Assembly (NCBI GenBank): GCA_964396595.1
Contig: CAYNFR010000001.1
Coordinates: 186,001 to 250,000, forward strand
Source: CAYNFR01 sp964396595
Lineage (GTDB): Bacteria; Bacteroidota; Bacteroidia; Chitinophagales; Saprospiraceae
DNA: 64,000 bases
Direction: 5' to 3'
A program made the position numbers and the translations under genes. The notes below the pieces were generated by a model. The model saw nothing but the letters and a program-made list of their open reading frames with translations. It was not told the origin of the DNA and searched no databases. Below, one piece after another: positions 51,362 to 61,084 of the stretch (positions are counted from its first letter, which is position 1; every line of letters starts with the position of its first letter).

Positions 51362-52549
51362 TTAATTCGGCATACTAATCTTTCCCATGCTTAATGACGG
51401 TGCGCCTTGGTACGCTATTGGCGCACCGCTTACACACTCATTTGCCAATACAGCAAAAAGCACTGCCTCTTTTGCATCGCCTGAGACTCCCAGCGATGAT
51501 ATATCTTTTATCGGTATCGAGGGCAATAGGGACGATAAATTGTTAAGCAGTTGTTTATTGTGGCTACCGCCACCACTCGTATAGATGATCGTATCTTGTG
51601 TCGGGACATGGGATTTAATTATTTGGGCGATAGCCTCCGCGGTAAATCGATTTAGCGTTGCCAGAACATCATCATGTGAAGGCTGACTCGTCATTTTTCT
51701 AAGCGCTTTATCGAGATAAGTCAGATTGAAGAGCTCTGGTCCTATGGTTTTAGGCAAGCTTCTTTCAAAGAACGGGTCATCCATTAAGTGTCTCAATAAT
51801 TGCACATTAAACTTGCCTATTCGAGAAAGCAGTCCATCTACATCGTATGGCATACCATAATGTCTCTGAACAAAAGCGTCCATCATCGTATTCCCCGGGC
51901 CTACATCTGTGCTGAACATAGGTGTGTCTTTACGATTGAGATCATTGGGTAGCCAGGTGAAGTTGGCAATTCCGCCCATGTTGAGCAATAGTCTGTTTTC
52001 TTTCCGATCACCGAACAAGAGATAGTCCCCATAAACCGCCAGCGGTGCTCCTTCACCACCGCCTGCAATATGTTTTAATCGGAAATCCCCGATGGTGATA
52101 ATTCCGGTGTCCACAGCTATATGATCACTATCTCCTATCTGAAGGGTGCTATGTCCGTATCCCTCGCGACCATGAAAATGCTGCGGAGCATGGTATATCG
52201 TCTGTCCATGACTGGCGATGAGATCTATAACTGCACTATTAAGTCCCCATTCTTGTAGACACTGATTAATAATGGATGCATGATAACGGCCTATATAGAC
52301 ATGTAGTACTGTCAGCAATTCAATGTCTCCAACAGCTCGGGCAAATACTTTCCTTACTTCATTCTTAAAACTTTCAGCATATGGTATGGTGGTGAAGTTC
52401 TCAACATCAAGTATAGTATCAATACCTGACCCATGAATACGACAAAGAGCAACATCAAGACCATCAAGCGAGGTGCCACTCATAAGACCGATGATCAGCC
52501 GCGAGGATTTGTTGCTAATGGCGGCTAGTTTGATAATGTCAGATTTCAT
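51362..52549 (-). CDS. anmK: anhydro-N-acetylmuramic acid kinase
   Basis: Peptidoglycan recycling enzyme that opens and phosphorylates 1,6-anhydro-MurNAc to MurNAc 6-phosphate. The protein is 395 residues of the ASKHA superfamily. The N-terminal signature LIIGLMSGTSLDGLDVALC is followed by IASHGQTIYHAP, LQIGDSDHIA, NMGGIANFTWLP, TDVGPGNTMMDAF and YTSGGGSHNKQLL near the C-terminus. It begins 127 bp upstream of the divergent rpiB, and its stop lies 49 bp from the alkB start. murQ is not nearby. Confidence 0.94.
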   Translation of the reverse strand: MKSDIIKLAAISNKSSRLIIGLMSGTSLDGLDVALCRIHGSGIDTILDVENFTTIPYAESFKNEVRKVFARAVGDIELLTVLHVYIGRYHASIINQCLQEWGLNSAVIDLIASHGQTIYHAPQHFHGREGYGHSTLQIGDSDHIAVDTGIITIGDFRLKHIAGGGEGAPLAVYGDYLLFGDRKENRLLLNMGGIANFTWLPNDLNRKDTPMFSTDVGPGNTMMDAFVQRHYGMPYDVDGLLSRIGKFNVQLLRHLMDDPFFERSLPKTIGPELFNLTYLDKALRKMTSQPSHDDVLATLNRFTAEAIAQIIKSHVPTQDTIIYTSGGGSHNKQLLNNLSSLLPSIPIKDISSLGVSGDAKEAVLFAVLANECVSGAPIAYQGAPSLSMGKISMPN

Positions 52550-52645
52550 GGTTTCGGATTATTAAAGAATTAACTTGTACAAGTATATTAATCCTGCACA
52601 ATATCGATATTACGAGCTATTAAATTATCCTGTGGTTTTTTATCC

Positions 52646-52653
52646 TAATTTTG
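52646..52653 (+). promoter_or_regulatory. putative -7 promoter box for rpiB
   Basis: TAATTTTG matches TAnnTTTG exactly, 22 nt before the rpiB ATG. No -33 TTTG is seen at the usual spacing. Confidence 0.4.
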
Positions 52654-52675
52654 GCCCGGACTTATTGCATAGCAG

Positions 52676-53134
52676 ATGAAGTTAGTTATAGGAGGAGATC
52701 ATGCCGGATATGAATACAAAAAGCAGGTAATAAAGCACCTGGCCGGCAGAAATATTGAAGTAATTGATAAAGGGCCTTACAGTGGTGTGTCTGTAGATTA
52801 TCCGGATTTTGTACATCCGGTATGCCATAGTCTCGTCTCCGGGACTGTCGAGCTGGGAATACTTATCTGTGGGAGCGGAAACGGTGTGGCCATAACGGCC
52901 AATAAATATGAAAGTATCCGCTGCGGCCTATGCTGGACACCAGAATTGGCCGCTCTGACTCGGAGTCATAATAATGCCAATATCTTGGCGCTTCCGGCTA
53001 GATTTATTGACATCAATACTGCCATCGATATCGTTAATGCATTTATCGACACTCCATTTGAAGGAGGCAGACATACGCGGAGAGTGGAAAAAATAATTCC
53101 TTCATCACCTATTAAAACAGAAACTTCTTGTTGA
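52676..53134 (+). CDS. rpiB: ribose-5-phosphate isomerase B
   Basis: Interconverts ribose 5-phosphate and ribulose 5-phosphate in the pentose phosphate pathway. The protein is 152 residues, normal for RpiB/LacAB. Motifs: IGGDHAGYEYK at the N-terminus, DYPDFVHPV, the ICGSGNGVAITANK loop with the catalytic-Cys position, and TRSHNNANILALPARF, which corresponds to the family's active-site His block. The GSGNG form of the phosphate loop is common in Bacteroidota members. Followed by an M28 peptidase gene that overlaps or nearly touches its stop. Confidence 0.92.
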   Translation: MKLVIGGDHAGYEYKKQVIKHLAGRNIEVIDKGPYSGVSVDYPDFVHPVCHSLVSGTVELGILICGSGNGVAITANKYESIRCGLCWTPELAALTRSHNNANILALPARFIDINTAIDIVNAFIDTPFEGGRHTRRVEKIIPSSPIKTETSC

Positions 53135-53151
53135 AACTTAAAGCTATTACA

Positions 53152-54771
53152 TTGAAAAAAGACCTTGTTCTCGGACTATCACTTGTTTGTTTATCAGCGC
53201 TTGACGCGCAATATGTCAGTGATAAATTTTATCCTACCAATAATACCCCGCCGGTTACGGACTTTAATGACTGGTCTTATAAACTCAGCACTACGATCAA
53301 TCAGCGCGACGTGCGGGAACATATATTTACTTTGGCAGATGATTCTTTTGAGGGTCGTGAAACGGGGACAGAAGCCAATATGCGCGCCGCTGCATACATC
53401 GCTAACAAATTTGAACGGCTTGGTCTGCCCAAAATAGGAGAAAACAACTCTTACTATCAATCTATCGCTTTTACCTTCAGCTCTTGGAAGAATACCAACA
53501 TCATGTCCGGAGACAAGGAATATCGCCTACTGTGGGATTTTTTAGCATTTCCGCAACACTCCGTTCCAATGCTAGAGCAGTCATTTGATGGTTTTGTGTT
53601 TGCCGGATACGGTATTGAAGAAGGAGACTTTTCTGATTATGCTGATGGCACATTTGCCGGTAAGGCAATAATGGTCTATGATGGCGAGCCTATGAAAGAA
53701 GACATGTCCATCATTACTGGTACAGAAACCAAAAGTGAATGGTCAGAAGATTGGCAACGGAAGAGCATCTTGGCGAAGCAAAAAGGCGCATCCCTGCTTA
53801 TCATCATTTCTAATGACCTCAAAGAGCTGATCGGTGCTAACAGACGCATCATGCTTAATCGCGTCACCGAGATTGGTGATCATACTAATGACGTGCCAGA
53901 CGGAGTGAATACTGTTTTTATCTCAACCACCATGGCGCAAGAATTACTAGGCGAACAGCTACCTGAAGTAATAAAAAGACGTGAGGCGCTCGTAAATGAA
54001 GGCGTGAGGATGGCTCCACTGTCGGTAGATAAGTCATTTACCGTAAATCTTAATGTTCAGAAAGAAGTGCTAAGAGGTTATAATGTCATGGGCTTCATCG
54101 AGGGTACTACCCAAAAGGATGAAGTGGTCATTGTCTCAGCACATTATGACCATATAGGGAAAAAAGGTACTGAAGTTTATAACGGTGCTGATGACAATGC
54201 TTCAGGTACGACAGCTGTATTAGAGATCGCCGAAGCATTGGCGACCGGGGCTAGAATGGGCAAAAAACCACTCCGAAGTGTCCTATGTCTGCTTGTGACC
54301 GGAGAAGAGAAAGGCCTCCTCGGTTCAGCCTATTATGCCGACCACCCTGTATTCCCCATCGCCAATACCGTTGCCAATGTCAATATCGACATGGTGGGTC
54401 GAATAGGAGAGGAATATCTTAAATCGGTCGAAGAGTATGTCTATGTTATCGGATCTGATCGCTTAAGTTCAGACCTACACCGTATCAGCGAAGAAATGAA
54501 TCAAAAATATGGCCGTCTGGTTTATGACTATAAATACAACGACGCCAATGATCCAAATCAGTTTTATTTCAGATCAGATCATTACAACTTTGCTAAACAT
54601 GGAATCCCCTCTATCTTCTTTTTTAATGGCGTCCATGAAGACTATCACCAACTAGGTGACACCCCTGACAAGATCCATATACCTATGCTGACAAAAAGAG
54701 CTCAGAATATCTTTCATCTGATTTGGGAACTGGCGAATAGGAAAGATCGCATAAAGGTGGATAGGAATTAG
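53152..54771 (+). CDS. exported M28 family zinc aminopeptidase with PA domain
   Basis: About 539 residues from the preferred TTG at 53152, which gives a clean signal peptide (MKKDLVLGLSLVCLSALDAQ). TTG at 53128 or 53131 would overlap rpiB and add eight or seven residues. A PA-type insert (about 135-300, including FVFAGYGI and FAGKAIMVYDGEP) precedes the peptidase part. M28 metal and catalytic residues are all present: VSAHYDHIG, YNGADDNASGTT, TGEEKGLLGS, NIDMVGR and the final His in VHEDYHQLGDT. Likely digests peptides in the periplasm or outside. No ATG in frame is available, so the start rests on the signal peptide. Confidence 0.88.
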   Translation: MKKDLVLGLSLVCLSALDAQYVSDKFYPTNNTPPVTDFNDWSYKLSTTINQRDVREHIFTLADDSFEGRETGTEANMRAAAYIANKFERLGLPKIGENNSYYQSIAFTFSSWKNTNIMSGDKEYRLLWDFLAFPQHSVPMLEQSFDGFVFAGYGIEEGDFSDYADGTFAGKAIMVYDGEPMKEDMSIITGTETKSEWSEDWQRKSILAKQKGASLLIIISNDLKELIGANRRIMLNRVTEIGDHTNDVPDGVNTVFISTTMAQELLGEQLPEVIKRREALVNEGVRMAPLSVDKSFTVNLNVQKEVLRGYNVMGFIEGTTQKDEVVIVSAHYDHIGKKGTEVYNGADDNASGTTAVLEIAEALATGARMGKKPLRSVLCLLVTGEEKGLLGSAYYADHPVFPIANTVANVNIDMVGRIGEEYLKSVEEYVYVIGSDRLSSDLHRISEEMNQKYGRLVYDYKYNDANDPNQFYFRSDHYNFAKHGIPSIFFFNGVHEDYHQLGDTPDKIHIPMLTKRAQNIFHLIWELANRKDRIKVDRN

Positions 54772-55051
54772 GGAGCTGTAGCTACATCCATTTTTTAGAA
54801 TTGACAGCTTTCGGAAGATTTGACATTTCGTATTTTTAGCTTAGATATAAAGGAACTTAAGCAGGCGCTGCACTTTCATAAACAAAAGAGCATATCAGAC
54901 AGTAAAAACACCATAAACATTACAATGTTACGTTCATAAAGCCATGTTAAACTTATGGATGCCGGAAGGTCTCCCTAGTTAATTAATTACTAATCCAATG
55001 GCATAGATATCATATTTGACATAGTATTGATGATCTATTAATGTATAGCAT

Positions 55052-55585
55052 ATGAGAATTTTAGTGTTGGCCGCTATGTTGTTGCTGGTTTCGTGTAGCA
55101 GCAAGTTTCAGTATTTTACGAATGATCTCTACAGGTCAGGTGGATGGAGCGAGCAGGAGTTAAAGCGAATCCAATTTTATGTATCACAGGATATCGTTTT
55201 ACAACGCAGATTACGACGAGAAGACAGTAGGATCACTGATGGCAAAATACGTATCATCGACGGCAGCGAGGCTGAGGTGGTAGTGATTAAGCGTGGCACG
55301 CCCGGGGTAGTAGTGGGAAGCATATCGGATAACAAACTTGCCGTATCATTTGAGCAAGGATCGAGTAGTAAATCGCTGGTTTTTGGTCCGGGCTCATCGA
55401 GTGGCGGACGATATGTCTTACTGGCCAAAGATTGGAATCGGAACATGGGTAAAGTCAGCTATGGCAATCAAGAATATGAAGTCACTTCATCGAGTGCTAT
55501 TGCTGCATTGAAGGTGGACATTAAAAAAGCCCGCAACACCAAAGTCAAGTCTGAACGCGCATCGGGAGCTCGGGTGCGCGGTTGA
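55052..55585 (+). CDS. lipoprotein of unknown function
   Basis: A 177-residue lipoprotein with lipobox LVSC (C15). The mature part begins SSKFQYFTNDLYRSGGWSEQELKRIQFYVSQDIVLQRRL, then a beta-rich segment (GKIRIIDGSEAEVVVIKRGTPGVVVG, SISDNKLAVSFEQGSSSKSLVFGPG), and ends in a basic, low-complexity tail (KVKSERASGARVRG). I do not recognise the family. It is isolated, with 280 bp before it and a 476-bp gap after it that contains a MITE-like repeat. Confidence 0.7.
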   Translation: MRILVLAAMLLLVSCSSKFQYFTNDLYRSGGWSEQELKRIQFYVSQDIVLQRRLRREDSRITDGKIRIIDGSEAEVVVIKRGTPGVVVGSISDNKLAVSFEQGSSSKSLVFGPGSSSGGRYVLLAKDWNRNMGKVSYGNQEYEVTSSSAIAALKVDIKKARNTKVKSERASGARVRG

Positions 55586-55895
55586 GTAGGCATAACTCGC
55601 ACTATGCCTTGCACCACCTTGCTGTGGATTTCAAGGTGTTGTGAGTAGTTTTCTTTATCGTCTACACGGAACAAGATGTTACAAAGATACAGGCAGGCCT
55701 GTAACACCCGTTTGGTCACTAATCAGTCAGATGCTTTCAGGTCAAAAAATCAGTCTATTTTTTATTAGACAAGACTCCTTTTTGAGTGATTAGCAGAGCT
55801 ATTGACGATAAAAGAGCGGCAGGAAAATAAGAAATGAGCATTTTTGAGCGAAATTGATCGCAGTTGATTAGTTACCCCGCTTTTATACCAGTGTG
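55586..55895. other. intergenic stretch before the MITE-like repeat
   Basis: No convincing gene is seen. A weak hairpin (CACCTTG...CAAGGTG, about 55604-55626) followed by a short T-rich run could end the lipoprotein transcript. A further imperfect inverted repeat (TGTTACA...TGTAACA, about 55677-55705) lies beyond it. An antisense frame here overlaps the lipoprotein gene and has no protein features. Confidence 0.4.
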
Positions 55896-56074
55896 GTGTT
55901 AATTGTATTTTGTCGGTTAAGCCGCAGATATGCTTTACTTAGACAAATGAAAAAAAGTGAACATAGCTTAGTTATTGAGTGTAGTCGAAGTATAGCTGCC
56001 TAAGAAATTTTTCATGAAGTATGAGGGAAAAAGAACAAGACTTGGGCTGACCAAAATATGGTTAACACGATACT
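55896..56074. repeat. MITE-like dispersed repeat, copy 2
   Basis: A 179-bp element homologous to 4419-4572 and in the same orientation. Terminal inverted repeats are clearer here: left GTGTTAATTGTATTTTG and the complement of the right end, GTGTTAACCATATTTTG, agree at 14 of 17 positions. Similarity continues a little outward (AGTgTg/AGTaTc). It contains GAGTGTAGTCGAAG (55977-55990), absent from copy 1. The right end overlaps thrC, including its stop (56062-56064). No coding capacity. Confidence 0.75.
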
Positions 56075-57354
56075 AGCATCCAATCCTTAAATTCCTGGTA
56101 GTCAGCATTCATCGCGACTGCAAGCTTTTCCCTGGACATAAGTTCTTCGAGTTCTTCAGGCAGCTGTAAAGCGCCAAGGAGGGGTTCTATGACGGGTAAG
56201 AACTTTGCCGGATGGGCAGTGGATAGGACTATTACTTGATCATCTTCATGATTTTGCAAGTATTGATCAGCAGCAATACATCCTACTGCAGTGTGAGGAT
56301 CCATGATATATCCGGATGATAGGGCTGTCTGTTTTAGCATCTCCGAGGCTCTGTCATCAGAGATGCTGTAGGCTGTGATATAATCGCGCATAGTCTCGAC
56401 CTCACCATTAAACAGATGGTGCATCCGCTTAAAGTTAGAAGGGTCGCCGACGTCCATGGCGTTACTGATAGTCTGAATAGTAGGCATTGGCTCGTAAGAT
56501 CCGGTGTCAAGATATCTTGGGATAACATCATTGGCATTGACAGCAGCTATGATGTGTTTGATGGGTAATCCCATTAATTGAGCAAGCAGCCCTGCCGTCA
56601 GATTGCCAAAATTGCCGGAAGGCACACAGAATACCAGCTCTTCTTTGGTTTCTAATTGGGCGTAAGCCCTGAAATAATAAAAGGCCTGAGGTATCAATCT
56701 AGCAATATTGATGCTATTGGCGGAACTGAGATTATATCGTTGTCTTAATTCAGGATCAAGAAAGGCTTTTTTAACGATAGCTTGACAGTCATCAAAGCTC
56801 CCGTTAATCTCCACAGCCTTGATATTCTGACCCAGGGTCGTCAACTGCTTTTCTTGCAATGGACTGACCTTACCTGAAGGGTATAGGATAATCACTTCTA
56901 CATTTTCTTCACCCAAAAATCCGGAAGCCACAGCACCTCCGGTGTCTCCACTCGTGGCCACTAAGATCGTGAGCTTACTGTCTGACTTAGTAGTAAGCTC
57001 CGACATTACTGCCGCCATAAATCGCGCACCAAAATCTTTGAATGCCATGCTAGGCCCATGCCATAATTCTAAAAGGTGCAAATTATAATCTAGGCTTACC
57101 AATGGTGCATCAAAATCAATCCGGCTGATGATAGAAGCTATCTGATCTTCACTAAAATCTTCCCTTAAGTACGGTGACGCCACCTCATAGGCGATCTGCT
57201 GCATACCCATACCCGGCAAGGAAGCAATAACCGAGGGTGTCAATGTAGGTATCTCAGCCGGCATATACAGGCCATTATCCGGTGGAAGACTTGACATCAC
57301 TGCCGTAGTAAGATCAACGAATTGATCAGGATTGTTTGTACTGTAAAATTTCAT
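56062..57354 (-). CDS. thrC: threonine synthase
   Basis: PLP enzyme that converts O-phosphohomoserine to threonine. Length 430. It has an N-terminal FYSTNNP-type start and the PLP lysine K106 in LELWHGPSMAFKDFGARF. Further blocks are VATSGDTGGAVASGFL, FCVPSGNFGNLTAGLLAQLMGLP, and the C-terminal IMDPHTAVGC and VLSTAHPAKF. It is the last gene of cvpA-thrB-thrC, 6 bp after thrB. Its last codons (LVSC) and TAA lie in the terminal repeat of the element at 55896-56074, so its C-terminus may have been changed by that insertion. Confidence 0.96.
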   Translation of the reverse strand: MKFYSTNNPDQFVDLTTAVMSSLPPDNGLYMPAEIPTLTPSVIASLPGMGMQQIAYEVASPYLREDFSEDQIASIISRIDFDAPLVSLDYNLHLLELWHGPSMAFKDFGARFMAAVMSELTTKSDSKLTILVATSGDTGGAVASGFLGEENVEVIILYPSGKVSPLQEKQLTTLGQNIKAVEINGSFDDCQAIVKKAFLDPELRQRYNLSSANSINIARLIPQAFYYFRAYAQLETKEELVFCVPSGNFGNLTAGLLAQLMGLPIKHIIAAVNANDVIPRYLDTGSYEPMPTIQTISNAMDVGDPSNFKRMHHLFNGEVETMRDYITAYSISDDRASEMLKQTALSSGYIMDPHTAVGCIAADQYLQNHEDDQVIVLSTAHPAKFLPVIEPLLGALQLPEELEELMSREKLAVAMNADYQEFKDWMLVSC

Positions 57355-57360
57355 ATTCGC

Positions 57361-58302
57361 TTACATCTTGTATGCACCTATCGTATTAATGAATGACTGA
57401 TAGGCATGGCTTTTGATATTTTTTGACGCAAGATAGCTCTGCAAGGCATTGCAAACCTGCTCACTGATATGTGTATTCATGGCAAATCCCCACATGCTCG
57501 GCCCTGCGCCTGAGATAGTATAATTCATCGCCCCACTGCGCAGAGCGATTTCTTGGAGATCATAGAAATGAGGGATGAGGCTGGCGCGTTGATGCTCGAT
57601 AACATGATCCTTCAAGCTATTTTTCATCAATTCCAGATCACTTTTATATAGACTAGCAACGAATGAAGCTATGTTACCGGTCTGTCGTATCATGGTCTGA
57701 AGTGGCACTTGAGAGCTTAGCACCGCACGGGCATCCTTCGTTAGTATCTCAATTTCCGGATAAATAACGAAAACGGTCAATGCTCTCGGCACAGGAAGAT
57801 TGATAAACTCGCAGCTGTCATTATCCCTTATCAAGACTATGCCGCCCATCAATGATGGGATCACATTATCACCATGTATAGCACCATCCGCAGCACTTTC
57901 TCCCTGTACGGCAAATCGCGCCAATTCATGCTTTTCGTATGGCCTTCCCAGTAACTCATTGACAGCCATTACACCAGCGGCGGCACTTGCAGCACTGCTG
58001 CCCATACCACTACCAAAAGGCATTTTTTTATAAATCTCCAGTTCTATCGCTTCTTGTTCCTTACCCAATGACTGTAACAACCTCAGCGCTCCCCTGCCGG
58101 CTGTATTCAGCTCAGGATCTCTTGGTAGATCTTTGCTCGTACCACTGATTCTTGTGATGTGTAGTCCGGGATTCTGTCCCCATCGCGCAAGGATTTCATC
58201 GCCCGGGCACTCAATAGCAAAGCCTAATATATCGTACCCGACTGCAACATTCGCCACCGTGGCTGGTGCATAAACTCTTACTGCCGTCTTGTGCTTATCC
58301 AT
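57361..58302 (-). CDS. thrB: homoserine kinase
   Basis: GHMP kinase that makes O-phosphohomoserine for ThrC. About 313 residues from the ATG at 58302. A TTG at 58326 that overlaps cvpA would add eight residues, but homologues begin near MxxVRVYAPATVANV, so the ATG is preferred. N-terminal VRVYAPATVANVAVGYDILGFA is followed by the phosphate loop KMPFGSGMGSSAASAAAGVMAVNELL and C-terminal GAMNYTISGAGPSMWGF. thrA is not adjacent, so aspartokinase and homoserine dehydrogenase are encoded elsewhere. The 3' end is 6 bp from thrC. Confidence 0.95.
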   Translation of the reverse strand: MDKHKTAVRVYAPATVANVAVGYDILGFAIECPGDEILARWGQNPGLHITRISGTSKDLPRDPELNTAGRGALRLLQSLGKEQEAIELEIYKKMPFGSGMGSSAASAAAGVMAVNELLGRPYEKHELARFAVQGESAADGAIHGDNVIPSLMGGIVLIRDNDSCEFINLPVPRALTVFVIYPEIEILTKDARAVLSSQVPLQTMIRQTGNIASFVASLYKSDLELMKNSLKDHVIEHQRASLIPHFYDLQEIALRSGAMNYTISGAGPSMWGFAMNTHISEQVCNALQSYLASKNIKSHAYQSFINTIGAYKM

Positions 58303-58322
58303 ATCGTTCGTATTGGTAAAGC

Positions 58323-58865
58323 TCAATGATTGTCCAGATTATCTTTTACCTTATCAATGGTCGTGATAAACTTATTCCAGAAGTCACTGAACAAGTTTTT
58401 AAACATTTCCATGACCCAGCCACCCTCTTGTCCTGCTGATAGTAGAAACTCGTACATCTTCGACTGATTTGCGTAGTCGAGATTTATAATCTTCAGATTT
58501 GTCAACAATAGGATAATAGATCCGATGATGAATGTCGTGAAAGCTCCGAGTAGCACTCCACCGGCTATCTGATTGATAAAATTTATCTTAATTGCCTTAA
58601 ATATGCTTTCGATCTTATCTGCTATGAATCGCAATAATATCATCACCACAAAAAAGACAATAATAAACCCTAATATGAATTCAATAGCTGGGTTGATATT
58701 AATGATCTTCTGCAAATAAGCTATAAACTGAGGCGAAAAGTTAAGCGCGACCACGATGCCGACCACGATAGACAAGGTGTCTACCACTGTTTTCAATAAC
58801 CCCCGATTATATCCTCTATAAAAAGCATAGGTGATCAAGATCGCGGAAATTAAATCTAATGCCAT
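58323..58865 (-). CDS. CvpA family membrane protein
   Basis: A 180-residue membrane protein with four predicted helices (about 4-20, 28-50, 62-84, 100-125). It has the family pattern ALDLISAILITYAFYRGYNRGLLKTVVDTLSIVVGIVVALNFS at the N-terminus. CvpA proteins are linked to colicin V production and envelope integrity in proteobacteria, but their biochemical role is not clear. It is first in a run with thrB (20 bp) and thrC. This linkage seems positional rather than functional. Confidence 0.85.
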   Translation of the reverse strand: MALDLISAILITYAFYRGYNRGLLKTVVDTLSIVVGIVVALNFSPQFIAYLQKIININPAIEFILGFIIVFFVVMILLRFIADKIESIFKAIKINFINQIAGGVLLGAFTTFIIGSIILLLTNLKIINLDYANQSKMYEFLLSAGQEGGWVMEMFKNLFSDFWNKFITTIDKVKDNLDNH

Positions 58866-59032
58866 TGTCGTTAAAATAAGGCTCGAAGATAAGCATTTGA
58901 TTTCATGAGCGTTTTTGTTGTGGTATGATTAGGACATGTTTATTACATTTGCATGTTCTTTATTATCTAAAGATCTGATAATAAAGTTTTAACACATAAG
59001 TAGTTTTTATTATTCATTCTGTCTAGAGCTAT

Positions 59033-60940
59033 ATGACAACAATAAAATATACCGAAGATAACATCCGCACCCTCGAATGGAAAGAGCACATCCGCCTACG
59101 CCCGGGTATGTATATCGGAAAACTAGGTGATGGCTCCGCCAATGATGATGGTATATATGTCCTTATAAAGGAAGTTATAGATAACTCCATCGACGAATTT
59201 GTCATGGGCAATGGCAAGGAAATCCATATTGACATTACGGAAGGGGAGATGACGGTGCGTGATTATGGTCGCGGTATTCCTCTGGGCAAGGTCGTTGATT
59301 GTGTAAGTAAGATTAATACTGGTGGAAAATACGACTCTAAAGCTTTCAAGAAGTCTGTTGGACTGAATGGAGTAGGAACTAAGGCTGTAAATGCACTCTC
59401 TTCTTACTTTAAAGTAGAATCTTTCCGCGATGGGGAAGCAAAAGTGGCAGAGTTCAACCAAGGAGAACTGATTAAAGACCATAAATTAATAAAGACCTCC
59501 GAGCCCAATGGGACAAGGATCACTTTCGTACCTGATGATAGTATTTTTAAGCGATATAAATTCAGATCTGAATACGTCATTAATCAACTCTGGAATTACG
59601 CTTATCTGAATGCAGGCTTAAAGCTCCGTTTTAATGGTACTGTTTACCATTCTAAAGATGGCTTGCTTGATCTGCTCAGAAACAAAACGAATCCCGAGCA
59701 ACTCAGATATCCTATCATTCATCTTGTAGGTGACGATATCGAGATAGCCATGACACATGGCAGCCAATATGGTGAGGAATACTACTCATTTGTCAATGGT
59801 CAGAACACCACTCAAGGAGGAACCCATCTCGCTGCATTCCGGGAGGCTGTGGTTAAAACCATTCGAGAGCATTTTAACAAAAACTATGATGCCAAGGATA
59901 TTCAGTCGAGCATCATCGCTGCTGTATCTGTAAGAATTGAAGAACCTGTCTTTGAATCTCAGACCAAGACAAAGCTCGGCTCGCTGAATATTGCACCAGA
60001 AGGTGCGACTATGCGATCATTTGTGATGGACTTTGTTAAAAAACACCTTGACGATCATCTGCACAAGAATACGGAGGTCGCTAAAGAGCTTCAAAAACGA
60101 ATCCAGCAATCTGAACGTGAACGCAAAGAAATCGCAGGTATCAAAAAGCTGGCTAACGACCGCGCTAAAAAGGCCAATCTCCACAATAAGAAACTCAGGG
60201 ACTGCCGCGTGCACTTCAATGACAAAAAAGGGGATGTAGATCAGATGCTAGACTCCACTATATTCATTACCGAAGGGGACAGCGCCAGTGGGTCGATCAC
60301 AAAAGCCAGAAGTGTCGCTACTCAAGCAGTATTCAGCCTTCGTGGTAAGCCCCTGAACTGCTACAATATGACAAAGAAAATCGTTTATCAAAACGAAGAG
60401 TTTAATCTACTACAGCACGCCCTCAATATCGAAGATGGTCTTGACGGTCTCCGATATAATAAGGTCGTTATCGCCACAGATGCCGATGTTGATGGATTGC
60501 ATATCCGCTTGCTACTCTTGACATTCTTTTTGCAATTTTTCCCTGATCTTGTCAAGCAGGGACATCTGTATATCTTAGAAACGCCGCTTTTCAGAGTCAG
60601 GGACAAGAACAAAACGTTTTATTGTTACAGCCAACAAGAAAAACAAGATGCTATTACCCAATTACGCGGCAAGGCTGAAATCACGCGATTTAAAGGATTG
60701 GGCGAGATCTCGCCCAATGAATTTGAAGACTTCATCGGTGAAGGTATTAAACTCGAGCCTGTATTTCTAGATTCTCACACGAATATCGAAGAAGTGCTGT
60801 CTTATTATATGGGTAAAAACACACCTGAAAGACAAAGATTCATCATCGATAATCTCAAAGTTGAAATGCTGGAGGCTAATGATTCTTCTGTCCGCGAAGA
60901 TCCGGCACTAGTTGTTGTAGAAGAACTCGAAACAGCCTAG
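59033..60940 (+). CDS. parE: DNA topoisomerase IV subunit B
   Basis: ATPase subunit of a type IIA topoisomerase that decatenates chromosomes. Length 635. The N-terminal GHKL ATPase has EHIRLRPGMYIGKLGDG, IKEVIDNSIDEF, VRDYGRGIPLGK, GGKYDSKAFKKSVGLNGVGTKAVNALS and QGGTHLAAF. The TOPRIM domain has ITEGDSASG and ATDADVDGLHIRLLLL. RFKGLGEISPNEFEDFIGEGIKLEPV closes the core. The sequence fits the Bacteroidota ParE group rather than GyrB, but the assignment between the two is by pattern memory. A separate transcription unit, 167 bp from cvpA. Its parC partner is not in the window. Confidence 0.88.
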   Translation: MTTIKYTEDNIRTLEWKEHIRLRPGMYIGKLGDGSANDDGIYVLIKEVIDNSIDEFVMGNGKEIHIDITEGEMTVRDYGRGIPLGKVVDCVSKINTGGKYDSKAFKKSVGLNGVGTKAVNALSSYFKVESFRDGEAKVAEFNQGELIKDHKLIKTSEPNGTRITFVPDDSIFKRYKFRSEYVINQLWNYAYLNAGLKLRFNGTVYHSKDGLLDLLRNKTNPEQLRYPIIHLVGDDIEIAMTHGSQYGEEYYSFVNGQNTTQGGTHLAAFREAVVKTIREHFNKNYDAKDIQSSIIAAVSVRIEEPVFESQTKTKLGSLNIAPEGATMRSFVMDFVKKHLDDHLHKNTEVAKELQKRIQQSERERKEIAGIKKLANDRAKKANLHNKKLRDCRVHFNDKKGDVDQMLDSTIFITEGDSASGSITKARSVATQAVFSLRGKPLNCYNMTKKIVYQNEEFNLLQHALNIEDGLDGLRYNKVVIATDADVDGLHIRLLLLTFFLQFFPDLVKQGHLYILETPLFRVRDKNKTFYCYSQQEKQDAITQLRGKAEITRFKGLGEISPNEFEDFIGEGIKLEPVFLDSHTNIEEVLSYYMGKNTPERQRFIIDNLKVEMLEANDSSVREDPALVVVEELETA

Positions 60941-61084
60941 ATAGGTCAATAGGGTTGGTTTTTTAAATACTTATTGGTGATTTCTCTAGGATCAATCGTT
61001 CCATACCCAGCTTGATTAAGTCGAACTTATTGCCACCACAGAAAAAAATAGAACTGAGCTTGTTTCTTACTAAAAAGTGGAGCG

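Noticed and set aside
55468..55719. Antisense open frame over the 3' end of the unknown lipoprotein gene
   Set aside because: It overlaps a gene with a good lipoprotein signal, shows no domain, and its composition is that of a shadow frame.
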